Assembly: GCF_009690845.1 (NCBI RefSeq)
Contig: NZ_VWSJ01000005.1
Span: 1 to 41,261 of the forward strand
Source: Campylobacter portucalensis
GTDB lineage: Bacteria; Campylobacterota; Campylobacteria; Campylobacterales; Campylobacteraceae
Length of the DNA stretch: 41,261 nt
Direction: 5' to 3'
Shown: positions 8,515 through 17,927 of the stretch, piece after piece
How positions within the stretch are numbered: the first letter of the stretch is position 1
Layout of the letters: every line of letters starts with the position of its first letter
The notes under the pieces: generated by a model
Seen by the model: the letters and a program-made list of their open reading frames with translations, nothing else
The model's database searches: none
Told to the model about the DNA's origin: nothing
Position numbers and translations under genes: made by a program

Positions 8515-10752
8515 ATGAATAAAATTTTACCATTAACTATTGCAGTATCCATTCCTTTTATGAGTCAAATTAATTCTAAAGAGCTCGAAAAAATTCAAGT
8601 AAAAACTTACATAATGCAAGAAATGAGCAAATCATACACTGCTCCATTTACAAGTACGGCAACAGGACTAGAGCTTTCTATAAAACAAACCCCACAATCA
8701 ATTAGTATTATAAGCAATAAGCTCATTAAAGATCAAAATTTACACAATATATCGCAAGCAATGAGTTACGCAAATGGAATTTCTAAAAATGCAAACATAG
8801 GAGGAGTTTCTAGAAGCAGATTTTATTCAAGAGGTTTTGAGATAGATAACATCCAAGAAGATGGGCTTTTTAGTTTAGCTTTTGCATCACCTGCAATTGA
8901 TTTATCTACTGGTTTTTTGCCTTTATACAGTGCAAAAGAATTAACAGATCTTATATTTTATGACAGAGTTGAAATTTTAAGAGGCTTGGCTACTCTTACT
9001 CAATCAAATTCAAATCCTAGCGGAACGATAAATTTAAGAAGAAAAAGACCTGATGCAAAATTTGGAGCAAATTTAAGCTTGGAAGCTGGAAGTTATGATA
9101 AATATTTGGGAAGTTTTGATATAAATGGAAAACTTAGCAATAACTCAAGGCTTAGAGCTATAGGTTCACTTTCAAAACTTGGCTCTTTTATAGATAAAGA
9201 AAATGGAGATAGGCACAGTTTAGGGCTTATGTATGAGACTGATTTTACTAGAAATAAAATTTTAAATTTAGGCATAATCTATCAAAAAACAAAAAATTCA
9301 CCAAATATTTATGGCCTTAGCACTCACCATAATAACAAAGAGATAAAATTTGATAAAAGTAAATATTTTGGCTCTTTGTGGGATCGAGAATCTTTTAAAA
9401 AAGTTAATATTTTTGGAGACTTGGAGTATTTTTTAAATGATGATTGGTCTTTACTGGTAGCTTTTAATTATACAAAAAGTAAAATGGATATGAAATTTGG
9501 GCAGTTTTGGAATAACGCAAACGGCTGGGGAATGAGGCAAAAGTTTCAATCAAAAAGTGATGAAATTAACGTTAAAATTTCTTTAGATGGGAAATATACT
9601 CTTTTTAATCAAAATCACGATTTTTTTATAAATACTCAGTTTTCAAAAGATAAAATTTCTGGAAGTGATATCATAACGCCTTATATTAAAGGGATTGATA
9701 TTTTTAAATTTAATAAAAATTATTTAAATGAGCCAAATTGGCATAATGATAATAACTATGGAAAGTATAATTTAGAAATTAAACAAAAATCCATCACCGC
9801 TGGATCAAGAATAAATTTTAGCGATAACTTGCATCTTTTATTTGGTGCTAGATTTAGCGATATAGAGTATAAAAATAGATCCAAAAATTTAATGAATAGA
9901 AATTTATTTTCAGGTATGAAAATTCCACAACCCTTTACTAAAAATAATTCATCCAATCTTTCAGAATATAAAATCACTCCATATATAGGAATTAATTATG
10001 ATTTTTTAGAGCATTTTTCGCTATATGCAAGTTATGCTGAAATTTTTAAACCTCAACTCAATAAAAAAAGTAATGACTCTTTTGTAAAACCTATGATTGG
10101 ATATAACCTTGAAGCAGGAATAAAGGGTGAGTTTTTTGATAGACAATTAAATACTTCTCTATCCATTTTCCAAACAAAAAGAAAACATCAAGCAATACCA
10201 GAAGTTAATAATAAACCTATAAATGGAGCTATTATGAGTGTGCCTACTGGCTCTTGGCTTGATGATGGCTCAATTGGCACTAGAGGTGTAGAGCTAGAAA
10301 TTTCAGGTCAAATGAGTCAAAATTTAGAAGGCTTTATCGGATATACGTATAATAAAAGCAAATATTTAGCTAATTATTATACAGGGCCGAGTCAAGTTTC
10401 ACAAAACAAAAATGAACTTGCAAATGTGTTTTTACCAAAGCATATATTAAAATTCTATCTTAGTTATCAAATTCCTGATTTTAAAAAACTTACAATCGGT
10501 TTTGGTGGACGTTATCAAAGCAAAACTTTATCTTACTATAAAAAACCATTAGCATCATCACCGCAAGGAGCTTATGTGTTATTTGATTCAAATATAAATT
10601 ATAAATTTAATCAAAATTTTGAAGCAAATTTAGCTATAAAAAATATAACTAATAAAAGATATTTTGTAAATTCTATGACTAGAATGGCTTCAAGATTAAA
10701 TTTTTATGGCGAGCCTAGAAATTTTACACTCAGTTTAAATTATAAATTTTAA
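8515..10752 (+). CDS. TonB-dependent siderophore receptor
   Basis: A 745-residue outer-membrane receptor. The N-terminus is a weak signal peptide, followed by a TonB-box-like stretch (KIQVKTY). Then comes a plug domain with the siderophore-receptor wording KQTPQSISIISNKLIKDQN and VEILRGLATLTQSNSNPSGTI, and a 22-strand-type barrel ending in a terminal Phe (YGEPRNFTLSLNYKF). These receptors import ferric siderophores using TonB-ExbBD energy. The class (FpvA/FhuE/FoxA-like) is clear, but the ligand is not. It is a single gene with its own promoter containing a 15-T tract, and is followed by a hairpin at 10756-10782. No siderophore transport genes adjoin it. Iron regulation is expected from the family, though I could not find a convincing Fur box. 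Confidence 0.92.
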   Translation: MNKILPLTIAVSIPFMSQINSKELEKIQVKTYIMQEMSKSYTAPFTSTATGLELSIKQTPQSISIISNKLIKDQNLHNISQAMSYANGISKNANIGGVSRSRFYSRGFEIDNIQEDGLFSLAFASPAIDLSTGFLPLYSAKELTDLIFYDRVEILRGLATLTQSNSNPSGTINLRRKRPDAKFGANLSLEAGSYDKYLGSFDINGKLSNNSRLRAIGSLSKLGSFIDKENGDRHSLGLMYETDFTRNKILNLGIIYQKTKNSPNIYGLSTHHNNKEIKFDKSKYFGSLWDRESFKKVNIFGDLEYFLNDDWSLLVAFNYTKSKMDMKFGQFWNNANGWGMRQKFQSKSDEINVKISLDGKYTLFNQNHDFFINTQFSKDKISGSDIITPYIKGIDIFKFNKNYLNEPNWHNDNNYGKYNLEIKQKSITAGSRINFSDNLHLLFGARFSDIEYKNRSKNLMNRNLFSGMKIPQPFTKNNSSNLSEYKITPYIGINYDFLEHFSLYASYAEIFKPQLNKKSNDSFVKPMIGYNLEAGIKGEFFDRQLNTSLSIFQTKRKHQAIPEVNNKPINGAIMSVPTGSWLDDGSIGTRGVELEISGQMSQNLEGFIGYTYNKSKYLANYYTGPSQVSQNKNELANVFLPKHILKFYLSYQIPDFKKLTIGFGGRYQSKTLSYYKKPLASSPQGAYVLFDSNINYKFNQNFEANLAIKNITNKRYFVNSMTRMASRLNFYGEPRNFTLSLNYKF

Positions 10753-10755
10753 AAA

Positions 10756-10782
10756 TTTAAGAGTAGTTAATCTGCTCTTAAA
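10756..10782 (+). terminator. terminator-like hairpin after the TonB receptor gene
   Basis: A perfect 8-bp stem (TTTAAGAG / CTCTTAAA) with an 11-base loop begins 3 bp after the stop codon. The tail is A/T-rich without a strong U run. Confidence 0.55.
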
Positions 10783-11767
10783 ATTATATGAAAACTTCTT
10801 TAAAATTGATAAAAAATTTTTAAATAAATTCAAATTTAATGCTAAAAAAGTGCAAGCGTCAAAATTATTTTATAAAAACATCTCTTTTCTAGTTAAGTAA
10901 AATTTGGGCTTATAATAAAACATTTTAATCTTAAAACCTCATAAAAGAATATATTTCTTTTTGTAAACAGCGGCCTTAAAAATCAAAATAAATTTGCAAA
11001 TGATATTAATTTAGGCTAAATTTAGAGAAATTAAGAGATTTTTTAAATTTTAAAATTCTAGTTTTAATATCATACTAAATATTTATATCACTTATATTAA
11101 AATAAAAAAATATGTTTAAATTCCGTTGAGTCTAAAAATATTTGATAAATTTACTTGAAAATAATAACAACTAGCTTTTTATTTTTAAAGTTAAATAATC
11201 TTGCCTATAAAGCCTTAAAAGCTTTTATATTTTTAAATTTATTGTATTTATCAATTTCTATAGATTTTATTTTAATAACACTTTTTTGATTTTCAAGCGC
11301 TCAAACTATTAATCATCTTTTTATAAGCCCTAAATTTCAAAAAAGTCAATTTATTTTATTCTAAATTTTTACTCACTAATATATTTTATATCACATTTTT
11401 TACTTTTTAAGCTACAAAAAAGTCATTTATAGGACTAAAAAAGCCTTTAAATTTTAAAAACCATTCTTGCAATAGCTTACTTTCAAATATTTTAACATCA
11501 TAATTTAATTTATCAAATTTAATTAAAATTCGCAGTTTTATAAATTAATTTAATAAATTTAGCTATCTGTTAAATTATGTAACGTTTTTAATACATCACA
11601 AATTTCAGCTATTTGGATAAAGATCTTCTAAAATTAATATTTATTTTTCATCTTTGCAATCATATTTTAAATTTATTAGAAATTAGACTGCAATTAGACT
11701 GCAACTTATTTTATTTATTTAATTTTTATATTAAAATATCCAAAACATAATCTAACCAAACTGCAAT
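10783..11767. other. about 1 kb without a recognisable gene
   Basis: This gap lies between the receptor terminator and the ubiD stop codon. I see no coding-like open frame on either strand, no tRNA and no strong hairpin. It is very AT-rich, with many short poly-A/T runs. The only repeat noted is an 11-bp unit (AATTAGACTGC) in tandem twice at 11681-11702. It may be decayed coding sequence, but no homology is recognisable by eye. Confidence 0.6.
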
Positions 11768-13576
11768 TTAGCCTAAAATTTCAAATTTATTAAAAAATTC
11801 TATATCATTTTCTAAAAGTTGTTTATCTATAAGATTTTTAATAACACTTTTTGAACAATTTATCTCTTCTGGCCACTCTCTTTCATAACCTTCCCACTCA
11901 AATTTAGTAGTAGCATCTATACAAATTTGATCATCTGATATAAAAATATCTCTATTTGCATCAATGTTATTAGTAAGCCTCCAAATACTCATATATAGGT
12001 TATTTATATTATTTTTCACATCAAAAAATATGAGAATTTTAAAATTTTGACTAAATTTCAATAACTTTTCAAAACTATTTTTAACAAAACTATTTTTATC
12101 ATAATTTATAAAAATTATTGGATTTTTTGTATCGCAAAAATACTGTTTTAAGTCAATTATATCTTTATCCAAACTCCTAAATTTAGACAAAAGCTCATCA
12201 TCGCTTAAAATTTCAATCTCTTTAGGTTCTAAATTTATACTCGCATCAATTGCTAATTTTCCACCAAAACATGAATTTGGGCTAGCATGATCTAATTGAT
12301 CGCAAACACCTTCGCTAAAAATCAAACTTTTTGGCGTGATTTTATTTAAAATATATCTGGTTAAGTTTTCATAGTCATTTAAATTGGGAGCATTTTTATC
12401 TACAAAAATAGCGTGTTTTACAAAACTCATCTGTCCAACCCCCCAAAATGCATGCATCATCTGTCTTGCATGATATGGAAATTTAGCGTCTAATTTCGCT
12501 AAAATAAGATTATGAAAAACTCCATTTTCAGGCATTCTATAATCAATCAAATCAGGAGCAGTTGTTTTAAAAAGAGGTAAAAATATCCTCTCGGTTGCAT
12601 AACCCATATATTTATCTTCTAAAGGCGGTTTTCCAACAACAGTAGCGTGGTATATAGGATCATTTTTATGAGTTATGGCTGTAACTCTCATCACAGGAAA
12701 CGGCAAAATCGGCGTATAAAATCCCGTATGATCGCCAAATGGTCCTTCATCTCTAAACTCATTTGGATCGATAAAACCCTCAATCACAAAATCGCTATCG
12801 TGCGGAATATAAATATCATTAGTTATACTTTTTACCAATTTTGCTGGAGTTTTTTTAATAAATCCATATAATAAAAGTTCAAAAATACCGTGTGGCAAAG
12901 GTGCTTGTCCACACCAAATATAAAGCGGATCGCCACCAATTGCTACTGAGACAGGCATTTTTTTACCAGCTTTTTTGTATTTATTAAAAAAATTTGCACC
13001 ATCTTTATGAATTTGCCAGTGCATTCCAACTTCATTTTTAGAGTAAATTTGAAGTCTATACATTCCTAAATTTTGAGTATCTCCGTCCAAATCTTTAGTA
13101 TAAACTTGCCCCATTGTAATAAATGCCCCACCATCTTTTTCCCAGGTTGTAAGATGAGGCATCTCATAAAGATCTATCGCATCATTTAATTTTACGTTTT
13201 GTTGGCAAATTCCCTTTGTTTTTAATTTTTTTGTAAAAATTTTCCTAAGACTAAAGAGGTAAGAAATGAAATCAAATTTTTCCTTTAAATTTAATGGATT
13301 TTTAGGCTTTAAGAGATTTGAAATTTCATCAGCTACATCCTCAACATCTCTTCCTAAGATTAAATTTAAAGCTTTAAAGCTACCAAAAGTATTAGTTAGG
13401 ATTGGTGGATAAAAATCTCTATCTTTACTAAATGGTTTAGTAAAAAGAAGTGCTTTAGAATTATCTTTTTTAACCTCTATATAGCTTAAATGAGCAATTT
13501 CTCTATCTATATCGACAGGTTCATCAATAACTCTTAATAAATCATTTTGCTTTAAAAGTTCTATAGTTTTTCTCAT
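11768..13576 (-). CDS. UbiD-family decarboxylase (probable menaquinone-pathway MqnL role)
   Basis: A 602-residue UbiD-type decarboxylase. The C-terminal part of the core carries FIDPNEFRDEGPFGDHTGFYTP, holding the conserved Glu/Asp residues used with prenylated FMN, and a basic stretch earlier. Family enzymes decarboxylate aromatic acids in the cytoplasm. In bacteria with the futalosine pathway a UbiD homologue is proposed to decarboxylate 1,4-dihydroxy-6-naphthoate or its prenylated form. The presence of mqnE in this window and of a polyprenyl synthase in this operon favours that role over ubiquinone synthesis. It is the last gene of a seven-gene minus-strand operon, with a 26-bp gap from hemC. 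I leave the symbol blank because ubiD and mqnL cannot be separated by reading. A UbiX-type flavin prenyltransferase is needed and is not in the window. Confidence 0.85.
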   Translation of the reverse strand: MRKTIELLKQNDLLRVIDEPVDIDREIAHLSYIEVKKDNSKALLFTKPFSKDRDFYPPILTNTFGSFKALNLILGRDVEDVADEISNLLKPKNPLNLKEKFDFISYLFSLRKIFTKKLKTKGICQQNVKLNDAIDLYEMPHLTTWEKDGGAFITMGQVYTKDLDGDTQNLGMYRLQIYSKNEVGMHWQIHKDGANFFNKYKKAGKKMPVSVAIGGDPLYIWCGQAPLPHGIFELLLYGFIKKTPAKLVKSITNDIYIPHDSDFVIEGFIDPNEFRDEGPFGDHTGFYTPILPFPVMRVTAITHKNDPIYHATVVGKPPLEDKYMGYATERIFLPLFKTTAPDLIDYRMPENGVFHNLILAKLDAKFPYHARQMMHAFWGVGQMSFVKHAIFVDKNAPNLNDYENLTRYILNKITPKSLIFSEGVCDQLDHASPNSCFGGKLAIDASINLEPKEIEILSDDELLSKFRSLDKDIIDLKQYFCDTKNPIIFINYDKNSFVKNSFEKLLKFSQNFKILIFFDVKNNINNLYMSIWRLTNNIDANRDIFISDDQICIDATTKFEWEGYEREWPEEINCSKSVIKNLIDKQLLENDIEFFNKFEILG

Positions 13577-13602
13577 TATCTCTCCTTAATTTTACTAAAA
13601 TT

Positions 13603-14520
13603 CTACCCCATCAATGAAGCTTCTTTCAAAAGCTCTTTTGCCCCTTTTTTGATAAATTCATTAGCCAAATCAACCCCAGCATTCTTATAATCACTTAATT
13701 TTATAATTCTTTCTTCTTTTATAAATTTACTTCCATCAATAAGCCCTATAATGGCACGAATTTTTATATTTTCACCAATTATTTCTGCATTAATTCCTAT
13801 TGGAACTTGACATCCACCTTCTAAAATTTTAACAAAATCTCGCTCAATTGTTGTTTCTATAAAAGAATTTTTATCATTTAAAAAACTAATTTTTTCTAAA
13901 ATTTCCTCTTTGTTTAAACACTCAATTCCCAAAACCCCCTGCCCCATTGCAGGTATCATCTCATCTTTGGAAAATTCATAAATATATCTAACCTCTTTAT
14001 CAATACCTATTCTTTTAATCCCTGCCATAGCTAAAATAATAGCGTCAAATTCACCATCTTTTAGCTTTTTAATCCTTGTATTTACATTGCCTCGAAGTGA
14101 TATTATCTCCAAATCTGGTCTTAAAATACTAAGTTGCATTTTTCGTCTCAAACTTGTTGTCCCTATTTTTGCGCCATTTGGAAGATCATTTAAAGAGCTA
14201 AATTTATCACTCAATAGAGCATCGTTTGGAATTTCACGCTTACTTACAGCAGCTAAAATTAAGCCTTGTGGAAACTCCATTGGAACATCTTTTAAACTAT
14301 GAACCGCTAAATGACTCTCGCCATTTAGCATACTAATTTCAAGCTCTTTTGTAAAAAGTCCTTTTCCGCCAATTTTTGCAAGAGGCGTATCGAGTATAAT
14401 ATCGCCTTTTGTTTTAAAACCTTGCAATTCCACTGGAATTAAATGTTTTTTCTCAATTTCATTTTTTATAAATTCACTTTGCCATACAGCTAAAGCGCTT
14501 TTTCTGGTAGCTATAATCAT
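13603..14520 (-). CDS. hemC: porphobilinogen deaminase (hydroxymethylbilane synthase)
   Basis: HemC polymerises four porphobilinogens to hydroxymethylbilane in the cytoplasm. The cofactor-attachment cysteine is visible in LEGGCQVPIG, about residue 237 from the start chosen here. Upstream motifs are typical: ATRKSALAVWQSEF at the N-terminus, HSLKDVP, and TSLRRKMQL with its substrate-binding arginines. The frame extends three codons further upstream (to 14529). I chose the internal ATG at 14520 because it gives MIIATRKS, as in most HemC proteins, and a 4-bp ATGA overlap with the preceding fxsA-like stop, which suggests translational coupling. It lies downstream of hemA in the same operon, so two steps of haem synthesis are co-expressed. 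Confidence 0.95.
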   Translation of the reverse strand: MIIATRKSALAVWQSEFIKNEIEKKHLIPVELQGFKTKGDIILDTPLAKIGGKGLFTKELEISMLNGESHLAVHSLKDVPMEFPQGLILAAVSKREIPNDALLSDKFSSLNDLPNGAKIGTTSLRRKMQLSILRPDLEIISLRGNVNTRIKKLKDGEFDAIILAMAGIKRIGIDKEVRYIYEFSKDEMIPAMGQGVLGIECLNKEEILEKISFLNDKNSFIETTIERDFVKILEGGCQVPIGINAEIIGENIKIRAIIGLIDGSKFIKEERIIKLSDYKNAGVDLANEFIKKGAKELLKEASLMG

Positions 14521-14933
14521 TTTTTCCATAAATTTTCACCCTCTTCTATGATTTCTACATCTATAACTTCATCATTTTTTGTATAATTATATGTATTATT
14601 TTGTGTATTATTAAATTTATCCCTATCTTTTTTTATAATTTTCATAATTAAAGATACAAAAATAATTAAAACACCAACGCTATCTGATAAAATTCCTGGC
14701 ACCATTAAAAGCATTCCACTAATTGCTAATCCAAGATTTCCAAAAACAATACTTGGAGATATCTTTGTAAGATTTTTTGTTATATTTAAAACTCCAAATT
14801 TAGTAATCAAAATATAACCAATAATAGCACTAAATAAAATTTCGAAAAACAGTATAAAAAAGCTATATTCACTTAAAAAAAATACAACAAATATTATTTC
14901 AAATACAAAATAAGGTAATAGAAGTTTTTTCAT
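14517..14933 (-). CDS. FxsA-family membrane protein
   Basis: A 138-residue protein with three to four hydrophobic helices in its first 100 residues, containing the FxsA-type segment GMLLMVPGILSDSVGVLIIF. The tail is hydrophilic, Asn/Tyr/Glu-rich. FxsA-family proteins are small inner-membrane proteins. In E. coli, overproduction of FxsA relieves F-exclusion of phage T7, but the physiological role is unknown. The gene overlaps proS upstream by 4 bp and hemC downstream by 4 bp, so it is certainly within the operon. I recall the same position in C. jejuni (Cj0544). No catalytic motif is visible. Confidence 0.8.
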   Translation of the reverse strand: MKKLLLPYFVFEIIFVVFFLSEYSFFILFFEILFSAIIGYILITKFGVLNITKNLTKISPSIVFGNLGLAISGMLLMVPGILSDSVGVLIIFVSLIMKIIKKDRDKFNNTQNNTYNYTKNDEVIDVEIIEEGENLWKK

Positions 14934-16642
14934 CTTAAAACCGTTTTTATCTTATCAACAATATCATCGATTGATATTTTTTCTTTTATTAAACCATCTC
15001 TTGCTATAAATTCAATCTCATTATTTACAAGATTTTTACCGACTATTACAGCATAAGGAATGCCTATTAATTCGTAATCATTCATTTTGACACCAAATCT
15101 TTCATTTCTATCATCAAGTAAAACGTCAATGCCCAAATCACCTAATTTTTTATATAAATTTAAAGAAAAATTAAATTGATTTTCATCTTTTATGTTTGAG
15201 ATTATTATGCATATAGAAAATGGAGCAATTTCTTTATTCCATATACAACCTTTATCGTCATACTTGCTTTCAATAGCAACTGCCATAAGCCTACTAACGC
15301 CTATACCATAACACCCCATAATAAATGGTTTAGACTTTCCATTTTCATCTAGAAATGTTGCATTTAAAGACTTAGAATATCTAGTTCCTAGTTTAAATAT
15401 ATGTCCGACTTCAATCCCTTTTGTAATGCTTAATTTTCCGTTACAACAAGGACAAACATCTCCATCTTTTACGCTAATTAAATCTTTAAATCTTTCATTT
15501 TTAAAATTAGAAACACTAAATCCTATAATATGATAATCTTTTTCGTTTGCACCAATTATCATCTCTTTTTGATTTTTTAGTTCATTGTCTATAAAAAACT
15601 CAATTCCATCAGGTAATTTTAAAGGACCACAAAAACCTGCAACGAGATTGGATTTTAATATCTCTTCATCGCTTAAATTTTCAAATTCTAAGCACCCACA
15701 CGCATTTATGGCTTTTGTTTCTTGCAATTCATCACAACCTCTTATAAAAAATATTACTATTTTGCTCTCTTTATTTTCAAAAATAGCTTTTTTTATTACA
15801 GCTTTTATGGTGAAAAATTTATCAACCTTAAAAAAATCTGCAAGCTCATCTATAGTTTTTATATCTGGTGTGTAAAATTTACTCATCATATTCGATTCTG
15901 GTTCATCACCATTAAATTTACTCGGTTTCCTTCTTGCTGCTTCTATATTTGCTGCGTATTCGCAACTATCACACACGACAATATCATCTTCGCCATTATT
16001 TGCTAAAACCATAAATTCCTTGCTTCCACTTCCTCCAATAGCCCCACTATCAGCTTCAACAGCTCTAAAATTTAGCCCTAGGCGAGTAAAAATTTTAGTA
16101 TAAGTTTGATGCATTTTTTCAAATTCTAAATTTAGACACTCTTCATCTTTATGAAAACTATATCCATCTTTCATCACAAACTCACGCCCGCGAAGTAGTC
16201 CAAACCTAGGTCTTGCCTCATCTCTAAATTTTGTATTAATCTGATATATATGAAGTGGTAAATTTTTATAGCTAGTAATTCTATTTTTTACCATATTTAC
16301 GGCACTTTCTTCATTTGTTGGACTTAACACAAAATCATTTTCTTTTCTATCCTTAAATCTTAAAAGTTCTTTTCCATATTTTTCAAACCTACCACTTTCA
16401 CGCCAAAAATTTGCAGGAGTTACAAAACTAAAACTAACTTCCAAAGCTCCGCTTCTATTCATCTCTTCTCTTATAATTTTTTCTATTCTATTATAAACCA
16501 TCTTTCCAAGTGGTAAAAAATCATAAAGTCCGCTTCCATTTTGAGCAATAAATCCAGCTCTTAATAAAAACTGATGACTAGGAAGTGTGGCATCTTTTAA
16601 TGTTTCTTTTGTTGTAGGAATAAATATTTTACTAAATCTCAT
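14930..16642 (-). CDS. proS: prolyl-tRNA synthetase
   Basis: A 570-residue bacterial-type class II synthetase. Motif 1 region GLYDFLPLGKMVYNRIE, motif 2 RDEARPRFGLLRGREFVMKDGYSFH and motif 3 GCYGIGVSRLMA are all present. The central insertion of about 180 residues corresponds to the editing (YbaK-like) domain that clears Ala-tRNA(Pro), and the C-terminal anticodon-binding domain completes the protein. It charges tRNA-Pro in the cytoplasm. The ATG lies inside the end of hemA (11-bp overlap), and its stop overlaps the fxsA-like start (ATGA), so expression is coupled to the tetrapyrrole genes. Nothing looks truncated. Confidence 0.97.
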   Translation of the reverse strand: MRFSKIFIPTTKETLKDATLPSHQFLLRAGFIAQNGSGLYDFLPLGKMVYNRIEKIIREEMNRSGALEVSFSFVTPANFWRESGRFEKYGKELLRFKDRKENDFVLSPTNEESAVNMVKNRITSYKNLPLHIYQINTKFRDEARPRFGLLRGREFVMKDGYSFHKDEECLNLEFEKMHQTYTKIFTRLGLNFRAVEADSGAIGGSGSKEFMVLANNGEDDIVVCDSCEYAANIEAARRKPSKFNGDEPESNMMSKFYTPDIKTIDELADFFKVDKFFTIKAVIKKAIFENKESKIVIFFIRGCDELQETKAINACGCLEFENLSDEEILKSNLVAGFCGPLKLPDGIEFFIDNELKNQKEMIIGANEKDYHIIGFSVSNFKNERFKDLISVKDGDVCPCCNGKLSITKGIEVGHIFKLGTRYSKSLNATFLDENGKSKPFIMGCYGIGVSRLMAVAIESKYDDKGCIWNKEIAPFSICIIISNIKDENQFNFSLNLYKKLGDLGIDVLLDDRNERFGVKMNDYELIGIPYAVIVGKNLVNNEIEFIARDGLIKEKISIDDIVDKIKTVLR

Positions 16643-17927
16643 CTAAAATCCCCATATTTTCAAGTTCTTTACTGTATTTTTCAAATTTATCTTCTATGTC
16701 AAAAATTTGCAAAATTGTATTGAAAGCTAAATTTATATCTTCTTCTAAATTTTTTAAATTTATAGTTGGTTTATGCAAAAAAGCCTTAAATACTTGATGA
16801 ATCAATCTTCTTGCTTCGTCTTTATCACTATTTTTAAGATAACCTTTTTTTATAGCTTTTTGAATTTCTATATCAGAAATATCTTTTGCTAAACCCCTTA
16901 AAGCTTTAATAATAGGTGTAGTTGATAAAATTTTTAACCATTTAAAAAACTCACCAACATTTCTTCCTATTATAGCGTAAGCAATTTGTGCTTGCTCTTC
17001 TCGCATTGCTAAATTTAACTTTACAATCTCTTGCAAATCATCAACACTATAAATTTTAATCTTAACATTTTCTGTTATATCGATATTTCTAGGAACTGCT
17101 ATATCAAAAAAATATCTATCAAACTCGCAATCTTGTAGCATTTCATCATTGATAATAACATTTGCAGACGTCGCACAAAATATAATCTGATGAGAGTTTA
17201 TTAGCTCTTTTAAATTTAAAAAAGGTTCAAATTTCACCCTATCACTGCAAAGAGATGAGATTAATTTCATAGCTCTATCTTGACTTCTATTTACCAATAT
17301 TACATTAGATCCATTCGATAGCAAATGCTTGCATGCTAACTCACTCATATCGCCAGCACCAACAACGACAGCAGTCGTTTTATTTAAACTTTTAAAAATT
17401 TCTTTTGCTTTAGAGACTGCTACGCTTGATATGGAAACTGGATTTTTAGAAATTTCTGTTTTGTTTCTAACCTCTGCCGCACATTTTAAAGAGTACTCAA
17501 CAGCTCTTTTTAAATTTATCTTAGCATAACCACTATTAAGAGCAAATTTAAAACAAGTTTTCAACTGACTAACTATTTGAGTCTCTCCAACAACTAAACT
17601 ATCAAGAGAACTAGCGACTGCAAAAAGATGATGAATAGCTCCACTAGCATAATAAACATCAACCCTATGTTCCAACTCACTAAGTGCTACGCCGCTTAAT
17701 ATAGAGATGGCTTTTAAAATATAGCTTTGTGAAATTTCAAGATTATTAACAAAAGCTATAATTTCTACTCTATTACATGTACTAAGAATCATACACTCTA
17801 AAATACTTTGACTAGAACAAATCATTTTTAAAGCTTTATTTTTTTTATCATCATCACTAAATGATAATCTCTCCCTAATAGTAATATCTGTATTTTTATG
17901 AGTAAAGCTTATATTTAAATAATTCAC
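16632..17927 (-). CDS. hemA: glutamyl-tRNA reductase
   Basis: A 431-residue GluTR that reduces glutamyl-tRNA to glutamate-1-semialdehyde, the first step of the C5 route to haem. The catalytic cysteine C51 lies in the signature LSTCNRVEI, ASSLDSLVVGETQI follows, and the NADPH-binding glycine motif VVVGAGDMSELA starts near residue 187. A helical dimerisation tail ends the protein. It shares one base with the preceding polyprenyl synthase gene and overlaps proS. HemA is often feedback-controlled by haem through stability; nothing in the sequence here addresses that. Confidence 0.96.
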   Translation of the reverse strand: MNYLNISFTHKNTDITIRERLSFSDDDKKNKALKMICSSQSILECMILSTCNRVEIIAFVNNLEISQSYILKAISILSGVALSELEHRVDVYYASGAIHHLFAVASSLDSLVVGETQIVSQLKTCFKFALNSGYAKINLKRAVEYSLKCAAEVRNKTEISKNPVSISSVAVSKAKEIFKSLNKTTAVVVGAGDMSELACKHLLSNGSNVILVNRSQDRAMKLISSLCSDRVKFEPFLNLKELINSHQIIFCATSANVIINDEMLQDCEFDRYFFDIAVPRNIDITENVKIKIYSVDDLQEIVKLNLAMREEQAQIAYAIIGRNVGEFFKWLKILSTTPIIKALRGLAKDISDIEIQKAIKKGYLKNSDKDEARRLIHQVFKAFLHKPTINLKNLEEDINLAFNTILQIFDIEDKFEKYSKELENMGILDEI

